Shown: positions 12,273 through 21,857 of the stretch, piece by piece | How positions within the stretch are numbered: position 1 is the first letter of the stretch | Layout: each line of letters begins with the position of its first letter | From: Pseudomonas sp. TH15 | GTDB taxonomy: Bacteria > Pseudomonadota > Gammaproteobacteria > Pseudomonadales > Pseudomonadaceae | Assembly (NCBI RefSeq): GCF_016651105.1 | Contig: NZ_JAEKEL010000001.1 | Location: 2,222,001-2,286,000, forward strand | Reading direction: 5' to 3' | DNA: 64,000 nt | Position numbers and translations under genes: made by a program | The notes under the pieces: model-generated | The model's input: only the letters and a program-made list of their open reading frames with translations | What the model was told of the DNA's origin: nothing | Databases searched by the model: none

Positions 12273-12610
12273 TCCTGCGGTAACGGCTGCTTAGGGTTTC
12301 GCCCTTACGGCGAGTCCCTTTTGGCAAACGCCCCAAAAGGAACCAAAAGGTCTCGCCCCGAGCGTCCGGCCCCTCGCTTAGGCTCGGCGTTCCTTCGCTC
12401 CGGTATTCATCTGGGGGCATCGCCTCCGGTCGGCTTCGCTTCGACCTCCTCTCGATGTGTGCGGCTTCGCCGCACGGCGCTACGCGCCCACCCCCAGATG
12501 AACACCTCCACTCAGCCTCCCGAAGGGGCGGGTAGAGCAAGATCAAGAGCAGGCGAGCTAACGCTCGGCCTAATGAGTGGTGAAGAGCGGGCGGTTTTGC
12601 TTTTGCTTTT
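12273..12610. repeat. Structured intergenic repeat (about 340 bp), non-coding
   Basis: A GC-rich block starting near GGTTTCGCCCTTACGGCG with several nested inverted repeats: TTCATCTGGGGG at about 12405 pairs with CCCCCAGATGAA at about 12492; inside is GTGCGG-CTTC-CCGCAC; further arms include TCGGCTTCGCTTCGA. Frames on both strands are open, but the peptides are low-complexity Arg/Ser/Pro and have no start signals. From memory, similar blocks occur at many intergenic sites in Pseudomonas genomes, so I call it a repeat. No mobile-element gene is present. Confidence 0.5.
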
Positions 12611-12830
12611 CTGTAGGAGCGAGGCTTGCCCGCGAAGGCGGCCTGACAGTCGACCAATCCTACAAGGAGTGAGCCTGCTCCTCACAACCAACCAACCCGC
12701 AGAAATACCTCAATCCCTGTGGGAGCTGGCTTGCCAGCGATGGCGGCCTGCCATCTGACCAATCTCTGTCTGAATGCACCCAATCCAACTGTGGGAGCTA
12801 GCCCTGCTGGCGATGGGGCCAGTCCAGTCC
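12611..12830. repeat. Cluster of three single REPs
   Basis: Three REP copies in the same orientation begin near 12611 (TGTAGGAGCGAGGCTTGC), 12717 (TGTGGGAGCTGGCTTGCC) and 12789 (TGTGGGAGCTAGCCCTGC). Each is followed by a diverged GCGGCCTG tail. They are spaced about 70-105 bp apart. Together with the copy at 12200 they fill the approximately 990-bp gap before the DUF6124 gene. I see no gene in 12831-13100. Confidence 0.7.
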
Positions 12831-13100
12831 CCAAGGAAATTGGATCTGTTTAAATCTGTGTCGAATTCGCCGAACCGTCCCACAAGGTTTTCAGGTTGTC
12901 TGTCGGACGCGGTATCTCTAGTCTTTTGTCTGTCGCTGACACATTCAGTGATCGGGCGTGAGATCCCCGGAAAGCTTGCAACTAGCGCCGACACTACGAT
13001 AATTGGCGCCAACTCAATCTGCTGCTGTGTTATGGCAGCTGTGTGCGGGCAGACTTCGGTCTGGCCGGGCATCATCATTTGCAGTAGCAGGAGTTGGATT

Positions 13101-13472
13101 TTGGACAAGCTAATACCAGATCCACTCCCCGAAACCACCACCCCACTCGAAGCCGCCATCCACGCCGAAGACCTCGCCAAAAACCGCGAAGCCACCCAAC
13201 GCGCCCTCGACTACTACCTCAATCCCGCCGACCCCAACGCCGCCAAGCCCCGTCGCCCCAGCACCATGTTCCAGATCGCCCCAAACGTCGACACCGAAAG
13301 CCTGCTGGCCCACGCCACCGAATCGTTGGCGTCAGCGAGCGTCATGATCAGCGACTTCGCTAACAACCTGAGCGGCCCGCAGCGCAACACCGCGTTGGGC
13401 ATCCAGCAAATCATTGTGCTCGCCGAACTCGCAGTAAACCGCGCACTGGATCGAGTCGATCCACAAACCTGA
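13101..13472 (+). CDS. DUF6124 family protein
   Basis: A 123-residue protein of a family known almost only from Pseudomonas. Typical features are the N-terminal acidic/Pro stretch, RALDYYLNP, and the core APNVDTESLLAHATESLASA followed by LGIQQIIVLAELAVNRALDRVDP. Function unknown; predicted cytoplasmic and helical. The start is TTG 13101, chosen because AGGAG lies 7 bp upstream and the family sequence begins about here. The longer in-frame start at 12774 would read through a REP. The last 24 codons are duplicated downstream at 14082. Confidence 0.8.
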   Translation: MDKLIPDPLPETTTPLEAAIHAEDLAKNREATQRALDYYLNPADPNAAKPRRPSTMFQIAPNVDTESLLAHATESLASASVMISDFANNLSGPQRNTALGIQQIIVLAELAVNRALDRVDPQT

Positions 13473-13488
13473 CGACCGCGTCATCGTT

Positions 13489-13585
13489 CATCGCCAGCAG
13501 GCTGGCTCCCACAAAGTCGTGCACGATTTCGAGAACCTTGCCCAACCTGTGGGAGCCTGGCTTGCCAGCGATGGCGGCCTGATTC
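13489..13585. repeat. REPIN after the DUF6124 gene
   Basis: Inverted pair GCCAGCAGGCTGGCTCCCACA ... TGTGGGAGCCTGGCTTGCC, each arm 20 bp or so. It begins 16 bp after the DUF6124 stop. Its left arm belongs to the segment that is repeated at 14171-14196. The remaining sequence up to 13774 holds a single GCTGCGATCTTTTGA REP half near 13630 and no other gene. Confidence 0.75.
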
Positions 13586-13774
13586 TTCACGTTGATTGCA
13601 TTCCCTGTATCAGTTATCGAGTGAAGCGAGGGCTGCGATCTTTTGATTTTGGGGGGAATGCTGCCGACCATTTGTCGAAACCGTCTGCCTACCTGTTACT
13701 ACTGACAGTGGTGCAAGTTGTAGAACTGGTGTCAGATTGGCTCTCCATGAAAATCGACGAGAAGGAGCTTGGCG

Positions 13775-14080
13775 ATGGCTCCAAGAAGCGTTCCCACCAT
13801 TACCTTGCTGAAAGACGCTAACGGAGCAAAACTAGGGGAAGGGGCAACCACCTCTCATCCTCCAGTGACAATCGATGGGTTCGCATCGACTAGCAATTTC
13901 ATCGAAATTCACGACGACGACGGTTTGATAGGCACGGCCTTTGTGGGTATCAGCGGATTTTGGTCGTGTCATTTGCGGTCATTGAGTATTGGCAAGCACA
14001 GGGTCTTTGCCAAAAACAAAGCGGGTGAATCAGCTGTAACAACGTTTGAAGTGGTTGCCACCCGTGCAGCACGGCTCTAG
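13775..14080 (+). CDS. Orphan Ig-like module protein
   Basis: A 101-residue protein starting at ATG 13775 with AGGAG 7 bp upstream. It begins PTITLLKDANGAKLGEGATT and continues with VTIDGFAS, SNFIEIHDDDGLIGTAFV and LSIGKHRVFAKNKAGESAV. This is the pattern of one beta-sandwich Ig-like repeat as found in tandem in large Pseudomonas adhesin/invasin-type proteins. There is no signal peptide, so it is unlikely to be secreted on its own. The stop codon abuts a duplicated copy of the DUF6124 gene tail. I infer a captured fragment or a small gene derived from a larger repeat protein. Function unknown. Confidence 0.55.
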   Translation: MAPRSVPTITLLKDANGAKLGEGATTSHPPVTIDGFASTSNFIEIHDDDGLIGTAFVGISGFWSCHLRSLSIGKHRVFAKNKAGESAVTTFEVVATRAARL

Positions 14081-14081
14081 C

Positions 14082-14197
14082 CATCCAGCAAATCATCATG
14101 CTCGCCGAACTCGCAGTAAACCGCGCACTGGATCGAGTCGATCCACAAGCCTGACGACCGCGTCATCGTTCATCGCCAGCAGGCTGGCTCCCGCAAG
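14082..14197 (+). pseudogene. Duplicated tail of the DUF6124 gene
   Basis: About 115 bp match 13400-13515 with roughly five mismatches. They cover the last 24 codons of the DUF6124 gene (IQQI..LAELAVNRALDRVDPQ), its TGA and the first REP arm downstream. No start codon or upstream part of the gene is present, so it is a non-coding remnant. The offset is 682 bp, so the Ig-like gene lies between the two copies. Confidence 0.85.
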
Positions 14198-14225
14198 GAG
14201 AACAATGCGCAACCTGTGGGAGCTG

Positions 14226-14318
14226 TCGAGTGAAACGAGGCTGCGATCTTTTGATCTTGCTTCTGGCTGTCAAAAAACAGAGTCAAAAGATCGCAGCCTG
14301 CGGCAGTTCCTACATGGG
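14226..14318. repeat. REPIN of the GATCGCAGCCTGCGGC class
   Basis: GGCTGCGATCTTTTGATC and its inverted partner TCAAAAGATCGCAGCC flank a short spacer. It sits just downstream of the nag operon (convergent side) and could act as its 3' end structure. The preceding text TCGAGTGAAACGAGGCTGCG also matches 13618-13637, extending the local duplication. Confidence 0.75.
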
Positions 14319-14330
14319 TGATGTGTGGGC

Positions 14331-16040
14331 TCAGACTTTGGCACTCACCTCACTGCTATTCACCAGCGCCTCCAACGCCCCACTCAAACTCGGCGCTTTA
14401 TCGCCAACCAGCAAATGCCAGACACCGCCCTCAAGTTGGCTGACGCCATGGCATCCCAGTTCCTTCAACTGACACTCCGACAACGCCTTGCCATCCGCCA
14501 GTTGCAGCCGAATCCGGGTCATGGCGATGCAATCCATCTGCAACACATTCTCCCCCCCTCCCAGCGCATTCAGCCACTGCTGCGCTTCGGGCAGAGCGAC
14601 AGGTTTTGCCACTTCAACAACCAAAGCGGGGTTAGCAATAACCGTGCGACCCAAAGCAGGCATCGCCAACCGAATCTCATCGGCAATGCTGTCGGCCATC
14701 GGCCCAACGACCACCTGCAAACTCCCGCCCTTGCCCGGACGCACCACCGCCATCGCCCCGAGTGCTTTCAACTGCGCATCGTCTGCCTTGTTGCGATCCA
14801 CCATGTCCAGACGCAACCGGGTGGTACACGCACCCACGGTGATCAGATTTTCTGCACCGCCCAACGCCTTGATATACGCCCCGGCCCGTTCGTTTTCAGC
14901 GAACACCACTTTGTCGCCAGTCGGCACATCTTCACGTCCCGGCGTCTTCAGGTTGAAGCGGCGAATACAGAAATCAAATACCACGTAGTAGATCGCCGCA
15001 TACGCCAGCCCTACCGGCACCACCAGCCAGCCATTGGTGGATTTACCCCAGCCCAACACCATGTCGATGAAGCCGCCAGAGAAGGTGAAGCCCAAATGGA
15101 TGTTCAAGGCGTTGGTGATGGCCATCGACAATCCCGTCAACAGCGCATGCACCAGGTACAACATCGGTGCGAGGAACATGAATGCGAACTCGATCGGCTC
15201 GGTCACCCCGGTCAAAAATGAGGTCAGTGCCATCGACAGGAAGATCCCGCCCATGACTTTGCGGCGTTCCGGCAGGGCGTTGCGGTACATCGCCAGGCAC
15301 GCGGCGGGCAGGCCGAAGATCATCATCGGGAACATGCCGGTCATGAACTGGCCACCTTTCGGGTCGCCGGCAAAGTAGCGCGACAGGTCGCCGGTGACGA
15401 TGGCGCCAGTGGTCGGGTCGGTAAAGTTGCCGAACACGAACCACGCCATGTTGTTGAGGATGTGGTGCAGGCCGGTGACGATCAGCAAGCGGTTGAACAC
15501 GCCGAAAACGAACGCGCCGAAACTGCCACTCTCCATCATCAACGCGCCGAAGCTGTTGATGCCTTGCTGGATCGGCGGCCAGATCAGGCCGAAAACCAGC
15601 CCGAGGCCAACAGCGGCGAACCCGGTGACGATGGGCACAAAGCGCCGGCCACCGAAGAATGCCAGGTACTCCGGCAGCTTGATGTCCTTGAAGCGGTTGT
15701 ACAGCGCGCCGGCCATCAAGCCGCTGACGATCCCGGCGAGCATGCCCATGTTGATGCTCGCATCGAGCACCTTGAGCGTGGAGATCATCACCAGGTAACC
15801 AATCACTCCGGCGAGGCCGGCGGTGCCGTTGTTGTCCTTGGCGAAACCGACCGCGATGCCGATGGCGAAGATCATCGCCAGGTTGGCGAAGATCACCTGA
15901 CCGGCGTCGTGGATGATCGCGATGTTCAGCAGGTCGGTGTCGCCCAGGCGCAGCAACAGGCCGGCGATAGGCAGGATCGCGATCGGCAGCATCAGCGCGC
16001 GGCCGAGGCGCTGCAGGCCTTCGATGAAGTATTGGTACAT
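14331..16040 (-). CDS. nagE: N-acetylglucosamine PTS permease, EIICB
   Basis: Imports GlcNAc while phosphorylating it to GlcNAc-6-P. The 569-residue protein has an EIIC domain of about ten membrane segments (residues 1-360, starting YFIEGLQRLGRALMLPIAIL), a linker, and an EIIB domain with the phosphocysteine in GACTTRLRL (about residue 410). A second EIIB-like domain follows (about 485-560) with MDCIAMTRIRLQL, where the cysteine is shifted relative to the first. EIIA is supplied by NagF, whose gene is 43 bp upstream. It is the last gene of the nag operon. Confidence 0.93.
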   Translation of the reverse strand: MYQYFIEGLQRLGRALMLPIAILPIAGLLLRLGDTDLLNIAIIHDAGQVIFANLAMIFAIGIAVGFAKDNNGTAGLAGVIGYLVMISTLKVLDASINMGMLAGIVSGLMAGALYNRFKDIKLPEYLAFFGGRRFVPIVTGFAAVGLGLVFGLIWPPIQQGINSFGALMMESGSFGAFVFGVFNRLLIVTGLHHILNNMAWFVFGNFTDPTTGAIVTGDLSRYFAGDPKGGQFMTGMFPMMIFGLPAACLAMYRNALPERRKVMGGIFLSMALTSFLTGVTEPIEFAFMFLAPMLYLVHALLTGLSMAITNALNIHLGFTFSGGFIDMVLGWGKSTNGWLVVPVGLAYAAIYYVVFDFCIRRFNLKTPGREDVPTGDKVVFAENERAGAYIKALGGAENLITVGACTTRLRLDMVDRNKADDAQLKALGAMAVVRPGKGGSLQVVVGPMADSIADEIRLAMPALGRTVIANPALVVEVAKPVALPEAQQWLNALGGGENVLQMDCIAMTRIRLQLADGKALSECQLKELGCHGVSQLEGGVWHLLVGDKAPSLSGALEALVNSSEVSAKV

Positions 16041-16083
16041 GGCGTTTCTCCCTGATTCTTTTTTGTTATAGAGCTTTTGTTGT

Positions 16084-18600
16084 TCAGCTCAGAGGCCAAT
16101 GTTGGTGACAGGCATGACGCACAGCGGCGGCGCTGCTCAACTTGAGCAAGCCCTGGCTGATGCGTCGGCATTCGCTCGCGTCCAGATGGCGCACGCGGTC
16201 CTTGATTTCACCGATCTGCACCGGGCTTACAGACAACTCGCTGATACCCAAACCGATCAGTACCGGCGTGGCCAGCGGATCGGAGGCCAGCGCACCGCAC
16301 ACCCCGACCCAACGGTTATGCACCGCCGCACCCGCGCAGGTCTGGGCGATCAATCGCAGCAGCGCCGGGTGCAACGCGTCGACTCGTGAAGCGAGGCCGG
16401 CGTGGTCGCGGTCCATGGCCAGGGTGTACTGGGACAAATCGTTGGTGCCGATGGACAGGAAGTCCGCATGCTCTGCAAGCTGCTCGGCCAGTAGCGCGGC
16501 GGCCGGGACTTCGATCATCACGCCCAGCTCCGGGCGCTGCGTCAGTTCCAGCTCGGTGCACAAGGCGTCGAGGCGTTGGCGGATGTGCAGCAGCTCATCG
16601 ACTTCGGTGACCATCGGCAACAGGATCCGGCAGCGCGATAACGGGCTGACGTGCAGCAGCGCGCGCAGTTGTTGATCGAGCAGTTCCGGCCGTACCTGAG
16701 CCAGGCGAATACCGCGCAGACCGAGTACCGGGTTCGCTTCGACCGGCAGCGGTAGATAGTCGAGTTGCTTGTCGCCGCCGACGTCGATGGTGCGGATGAT
16801 CACCGACTTGTCGCCCATGGCGTCGAGCACGGCTTGGTAGGCGAGGCGCTGCTCCTGTTCGTCCGGCGCGGTGTTGCGATCAACGAAGAGAAACTCGGTG
16901 CGCAACAGACCGACGCCATCGGCGCCATTGGCCAGCGCATCGGCTGCTTCAGAACTTGATGCCACGTTGGCTGCGATTTCAATGTGCACACCGTCGAGGG
17001 TTCGCGCCGGGGTGTGCGCCTGGGCCTGTTGCTCGGCGCGACGTTGTTGGTGATCGAGTTGTGCCTGACGAACCTCGGCCAAGCGCTCGGCGGTCGGCGT
17101 CAGTTCGAGGCGACCGCCGTCGGCATCCAGCACCACCGCTTGGCCTTGCTTCTGATCCAGCAGCGCCGAACCCAGCGCAACCATGCACGGCAGACCTTTG
17201 CCGCGAGCTAGAATCGCCACGTGGGACGTCGCGCCGCCCGCCGCCATGCACAAGCCAGCGACACCTTGCTGGCTCAGTTGCAGCAAGTCCGAAGGCGTTA
17301 ATTCGTGGGCGACGACGATGGCAGCGGCCGGCACGTCGTAGTGCCAGGCTTCACCCAGCAAGGCACGCAATACCCGTTGTTTGAGGTCGCGCAGATCGTT
17401 GGCGCGTTCGGCTAGCAATGCGCTGCCGAGTTGCTGAAGGACGTCGCATTGCACGTCGATCGCTTGGCTCCAGGCGTGGGTTGCGGCCATGCCTTGGCCT
17501 ATTGATTGTGCCGCCGCATCCAGCAACGCCGGGTCTTCGAGCAACGCCACGTGCGCGGCGAAGATCGCTTCTTCGTCGGTGTTTTTGTGCTTTCTGGCCT
17601 GGGTCAGGGTGTGATCGATTTCGCTGCGCACGACGTTCAGCGCAGTGTCGAGGGCGCGCAGTTGTTGCTCGGGATCGTGGCTGCCGGCGTCCACAGGCAG
17701 ACTGATCGCGTTCAACTGAAACAGTGGCCCAGCGACCAGACCGGGCGCCGCGCAAACACCGTGCAACACACCCACTTCAGCCGCGCGATGACGCTGGGCA
17801 ATCGATACTGGCGCCGCAGCGTGACTGTCTTCGACCAGGGCTGTGGATAACGCGCTCAACAACGCCTGCAACGCCGCTTTAGCATCCGGGCCCTGAGTGC
17901 TGACTTGAACTTCTTCCTGCTCGCCGATGGCCAGGCTCATGAGCCCGATCAAACTGTCGCAAGACGCCGACTTACCGGCGAAATGCAGCAGCGACTTGCT
18001 CTTGAAGCCTTGCGCTGTCTGACGAATCAGCGCGGCTGGCCGTGCATGTAACCCACCGCGATGAGCGATGCGCACATGGCCGTGAACTTCAATACCGGAC
18101 ACTTCGACTTCAGCCTGGGCACCATTGGCCAGTCGTCGAACGATGTGCAGGAGCGGATCACCAACCTTCACCGATTTCAATGTAATCGGCCGCGCCTGAA
18201 AGTCCTGGCTGTTGGTCAGGATCATCAGGCTGACCAGGCTTTTGCACTGCTGTGCGACCTTGTCCAGGTCATAGCGCAGCAACGGCTGGCCATTGCTGAC
18301 CCGCGCGCCTTCCTTGACCAGCACCGAGAAGCCTTCGCCCTGCAACTCGACGGTGTCGAGGCCCAGGTGCAGGAGCAATTCGGCGCCGTTGTCGGCGCGC
18401 AAGGTGATGGCGTGGCCGGTGCGGGCGACGTGCACCACGACACCGGCGCAGGGTGCATGCAGCGTGTCGTTCAGCGGGTCGATGGCGATCCCGTCACCCA
18501 TGGCGCCACTGGCGAACACCGGGTCCGGGACTTTGGCGAGCGTGAGCACCGGGCCGCTGAGCGGGGCGCTTAAGGTCAGCTCTTTATTATTGTTGTGCAT
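16084..18600 (-). CDS. nagF: PTS EIIA-HPr-EI fusion protein
   Basis: A cytoplasmic 838-residue fusion that carries phosphate from PEP to NagE. Domains in order: EIIA of the glucose type (1-150, active His78 in LLLHLGLDTVEL), HPr (about 170-260, active His185 in GGLHARPAA), and Enzyme I (about 285-838, active His in GGATSHVAILARGKG; C-terminal PEP-binding barrel with GLRGIRLAQVRPEL and SIGTNDLSQYTLAMDRD). With NagE it makes a self-contained GlcNAc PTS, independent of the fructose PTS that is the other sugar PTS of pseudomonads. It lies 38 bp downstream of nagB. Confidence 0.95.
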   Translation of the reverse strand: MHNNNKELTLSAPLSGPVLTLAKVPDPVFASGAMGDGIAIDPLNDTLHAPCAGVVVHVARTGHAITLRADNGAELLLHLGLDTVELQGEGFSVLVKEGARVSNGQPLLRYDLDKVAQQCKSLVSLMILTNSQDFQARPITLKSVKVGDPLLHIVRRLANGAQAEVEVSGIEVHGHVRIAHRGGLHARPAALIRQTAQGFKSKSLLHFAGKSASCDSLIGLMSLAIGEQEEVQVSTQGPDAKAALQALLSALSTALVEDSHAAAPVSIAQRHRAAEVGVLHGVCAAPGLVAGPLFQLNAISLPVDAGSHDPEQQLRALDTALNVVRSEIDHTLTQARKHKNTDEEAIFAAHVALLEDPALLDAAAQSIGQGMAATHAWSQAIDVQCDVLQQLGSALLAERANDLRDLKQRVLRALLGEAWHYDVPAAAIVVAHELTPSDLLQLSQQGVAGLCMAAGGATSHVAILARGKGLPCMVALGSALLDQKQGQAVVLDADGGRLELTPTAERLAEVRQAQLDHQQRRAEQQAQAHTPARTLDGVHIEIAANVASSSEAADALANGADGVGLLRTEFLFVDRNTAPDEQEQRLAYQAVLDAMGDKSVIIRTIDVGGDKQLDYLPLPVEANPVLGLRGIRLAQVRPELLDQQLRALLHVSPLSRCRILLPMVTEVDELLHIRQRLDALCTELELTQRPELGVMIEVPAAALLAEQLAEHADFLSIGTNDLSQYTLAMDRDHAGLASRVDALHPALLRLIAQTCAGAAVHNRWVGVCGALASDPLATPVLIGLGISELSVSPVQIGEIKDRVRHLDASECRRISQGLLKLSSAAAVRHACHQHWPLS

Positions 18601-18638
18601 GGCTCGGTACTCATCAGGAATGCAGTCAAAGTTCAGGC

Positions 18639-19641
18639 TTAGTGCGTGCGCGTCACTTTACTCAAGTGTCGCGGCTGGTCCGGGTCCATGCCGCGGGCGA
18701 CGGCCAAACCGGCGGCCATCACGTAGAAACTCTGGATCGCCAGAATCGGGTCGAGGGCCGGGTGCTCTGCGCGGGTCAGGGTCAGGTCGCGCTCAGTGAC
18801 GTCATCCGGCGCAGCCAGCAATACGCGGGCGCCGCGCTGGCGCATGTCGGCGGCCAGACTCAGCAAACCGGCCTGCTCGGCACCGCGCGGGGCGAACACC
18901 AGCAGCGGGTATTGCTCGCCGATCAACGCCATCGGGCCGTGACGGACTTCGGCGCTGCTGAAGGCTTCGGCCTGGATCGCCGAGGTTTCCTTGAATTTCA
19001 GCGCGGCTTCCTGAGCGATGGCAAAACCGGCGCCACGGCCGATCACCATCAGGCGCTGGCAATCGCGTAAGGCGTCGATGGCCAGGCTCCAATCCTGTTG
19101 CGCTGCATCGCGCAGACCTTGCGGCAGGGCGTTGCCGGCCTCCAGCAATTCCACGTCGTCTTTCCAGTGCGCAATAAGCCGCGCGCTGGCGCTGAGGGTG
19201 GCGATAAAGCTCTTGGTTGCGGCGACGCTGCTTTCGGTGCCGGCCAACAGCGGCAAGCTGAACTCACACGCCGCTTCCAGCGGTGAACCTTCAGCGTTGA
19301 CCATCGAAATGCTCAGGGCGCCACGTTTGCGCAGCAGACGGAGGCTGTTCACCAGGTCCGGGCTTTGCCCCGATTGCGAGAAGGCGAACGCGACCTGACC
19401 GCTGACCTTCAACGGCGCCTGTTGCATGGTCACCACCGACATTGGCAACGACGCCACCGGAATGCCCAGTTGCTGCATGGTCAGGTAGGCAAAGTAACTC
19501 GCCGCGTGGTCGGAGCTGCCACGGGCAATGGTCATCGCCACTTGCGGTGGCTGACGGCGCAGGCGTCCGGCGATCTCGATCATCTGTGGGTCGAGTTGTT
19601 GCAATTGGGCTTGCACGGCCTCGAACGAGGACAGCGCCTCT

Positions 19642-19661
<20 letters not shown>
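18639..19661 (-). CDS. nagB: Glucosamine-6-phosphate deaminase, SIS type (NagB-II)
   Basis: Isomerising deaminase converting GlcN-6-P to fructose-6-P plus ammonia. The 340-residue protein is two tandem SIS domains, like the isomerase half of GlmS without the glutaminase half. Phosphosugar loops are seen at ARGSSDHAA and FSQSGQSPD in the first domain and at IGRGAGFAIAQEAALKFKETS in the second. This is the NagB-II type that replaces classical NagB in Pseudomonas and Shewanella nag clusters. Its start overlaps the nagA end by 20 bp, so translation is coupled. An alternative label in databases is GlmS-like SIS protein. Confidence 0.9.
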
Positions 19662-20748
<1,087 letters not shown>

Positions 20749-20785
20749 GATCGGTTCTCGGTTGCGTATTTATCGACGACGCTCT

Positions 20786-21517
20786 TTATCTACGGAGCTC
20801 TGCGACAAAGTCGTAGTAGTCGTTGCGGCAATAGGTGTCGGTGACTTCGATCGGGGTGTTGTCTTCCAGATAGCCGACCCGGGTCATCAGCAACATGGCA
20901 GTGCCGGGGGCGATGCCGACCAGCGCGGCGAATTCGTCCGAGGCGTTGATCGCCTGAATGTGCTGCAAGGCGCGGACGATCGGTTTGCCGATGCCGTCGA
21001 GGAATTCGTAGAGGGAATCGCCCACCGCTTGCGGCTTGGGAATGATCGAGGCGGGCAGGGTGCTCATCTCGATCGCCATCACCGTGTCATCGGCTTTGCG
21101 CAGGCGTTTGAGCCGCGCGACCTTGTCGTTGGGCGAGAGGCCGAGGCGGATCAGTTCTTCGTGGGTTGGCGGGGTGATTTCCCGCTCCAGCCACTGCGAG
21201 CCGGGGACGAAGCCTTTGAGACGGAGCATTTCGCTGAAGCCGGAGAGGCGCGACAGCGGTTGTTCCAGGCGTGGGGTGATGAAGGTGCCGGAACCCTGGT
21301 TGCGGCGGATCAGGCCTTGATCGAACAAGACTTCCAGCGCCTTGCGCGCGGTGACGCGGGAGATGCCCAGCAATTCACTGAGGCTGCGCTCCGACGGCAT
21401 GGCTTGTTCGGCTTTCCATTGGCCAGCGTGGATCGCCGCTTCCAGGTTGCGCGCCAGTTGCAGGTACAGCGGCGTCGGCTGGGAGTCGTCAGGACGTAGG
21501 GCCTGGATGTCATTCAT
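20786..21517 (-). CDS. nagR: GntR/HutC-type repressor of GlcNAc genes
   Basis: A 243-residue regulator with an N-terminal winged helix (about 15-80: PLYLQLARNLEAAIHAGQW ... PSERSLSELLGISRVTARKAL ... GSGTFI) and a C-terminal UTRA ligand-binding domain (about 90-240). UTRA regulators of nag clusters respond to phosphorylated amino sugars, so repression relieved by GlcN-6-P or GlcNAc-6-P is likely. The start ATG 21517 fits the family; a longer frame to 21583 adds 22 residues and runs into the promoter. It is autoregulated in all likelihood, because direct repeats overlap its promoter. Confidence 0.9.
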   Translation of the reverse strand: MNDIQALRPDDSQPTPLYLQLARNLEAAIHAGQWKAEQAMPSERSLSELLGISRVTARKALEVLFDQGLIRRNQGSGTFITPRLEQPLSRLSGFSEMLRLKGFVPGSQWLEREITPPTHEELIRLGLSPNDKVARLKRLRKADDTVMAIEMSTLPASIIPKPQAVGDSLYEFLDGIGKPIVRALQHIQAINASDEFAALVGIAPGTAMLLMTRVGYLEDNTPIEVTDTYCRNDYYDFVAELRR

Positions 21518-21570
21518 GTAGGTTGTTTCCGATGCGGATATTGGATTGTTGTCGCCCGGTTGTAGGACGA

Positions 21571-21599
21571 AACGTAATACCACTTAAATACCATGTCAA
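21571..21599 (-). promoter_or_regulatory. nag operon promoter with overlapping direct-repeat operator
   Basis: Reading the minus strand, TTGACA (21594-21599) and TACGTT (21571-21576) are spaced by 17 bp. The spacer is largely filled by two direct TGGTATT copies 11 bp apart (plus-strand AATACCA at 21576-21582 and 21587-21593). The start codon of nagR lies about 54 bp downstream. Repressor binding here would block RNA polymerase. The GntR assignment of the repeats is inference. Confidence 0.6.
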
Positions 21600-21665
21600 T
21601 GAGACCACTTTGCTCGGAGCGCAGGAAAACCGGGCCTGCTGGGCTGGTTTAGTGGGTGTTGGCTT

Positions 21666-21677
21666 TAAGTGGTATTA
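21666..21677. promoter_or_regulatory. Distal inverted copy of the nag operator motif
   Basis: TAAGTGGTATTA is the perfect 12-bp inverse of TAATACCACTTA at 21575-21586, with 79 bp between them. A second NagR site acting by looping is plausible. Confidence 0.45.
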
Positions 21678-21697
21678 CGGGCGGGGATTACAGAAGC

Positions 21698-21781
21698 AAA
21701 GATCGCAGCCTGCGGCAGCTCCTACAGTGGGAATTGGTATCTCCACCGTGGGAGCTGCCGAAGGCTGCGATCTTTTGATTT
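21698..21781. repeat. REPIN of the GATCGCAGCCTGCGGC class
   Basis: AAGATCGCAGCCTGCGGCAG and its inverted partner CTGCCGAAGGCTGCGATCTT are separated by about 35 bp, and a T-rich stretch follows on the plus side. It lies between the nag promoter and the 3' end of the L,D-transpeptidase gene. Confidence 0.85.
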
Positions 21782-21857
21782 ATTTTTTGCGGGTGACCAG
21801 CGGTACTGCTGAATCAGCACTCTGTGGCGAGGGGATTTAGCGAAACGTCGCCACAGG

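Noticed and set aside
12079..12758. Long frames on both strands through the structured repeat and REPs
   Set aside because: They run through REP and inverted-repeat DNA, give low-complexity Arg/Ser/Pro peptides, and lack ribosome sites.
12200..12830. Prophage or integrative island around the REP cluster
   Set aside because: No integrase, phage or plasmid gene is present; the region is made of REPs and small genes only.
12774..13100. Extended N-terminus for the DUF6124 protein
   Set aside because: The added 109 residues read through a REP, while TTG 13101 has AGGAG at proper spacing and the family start.
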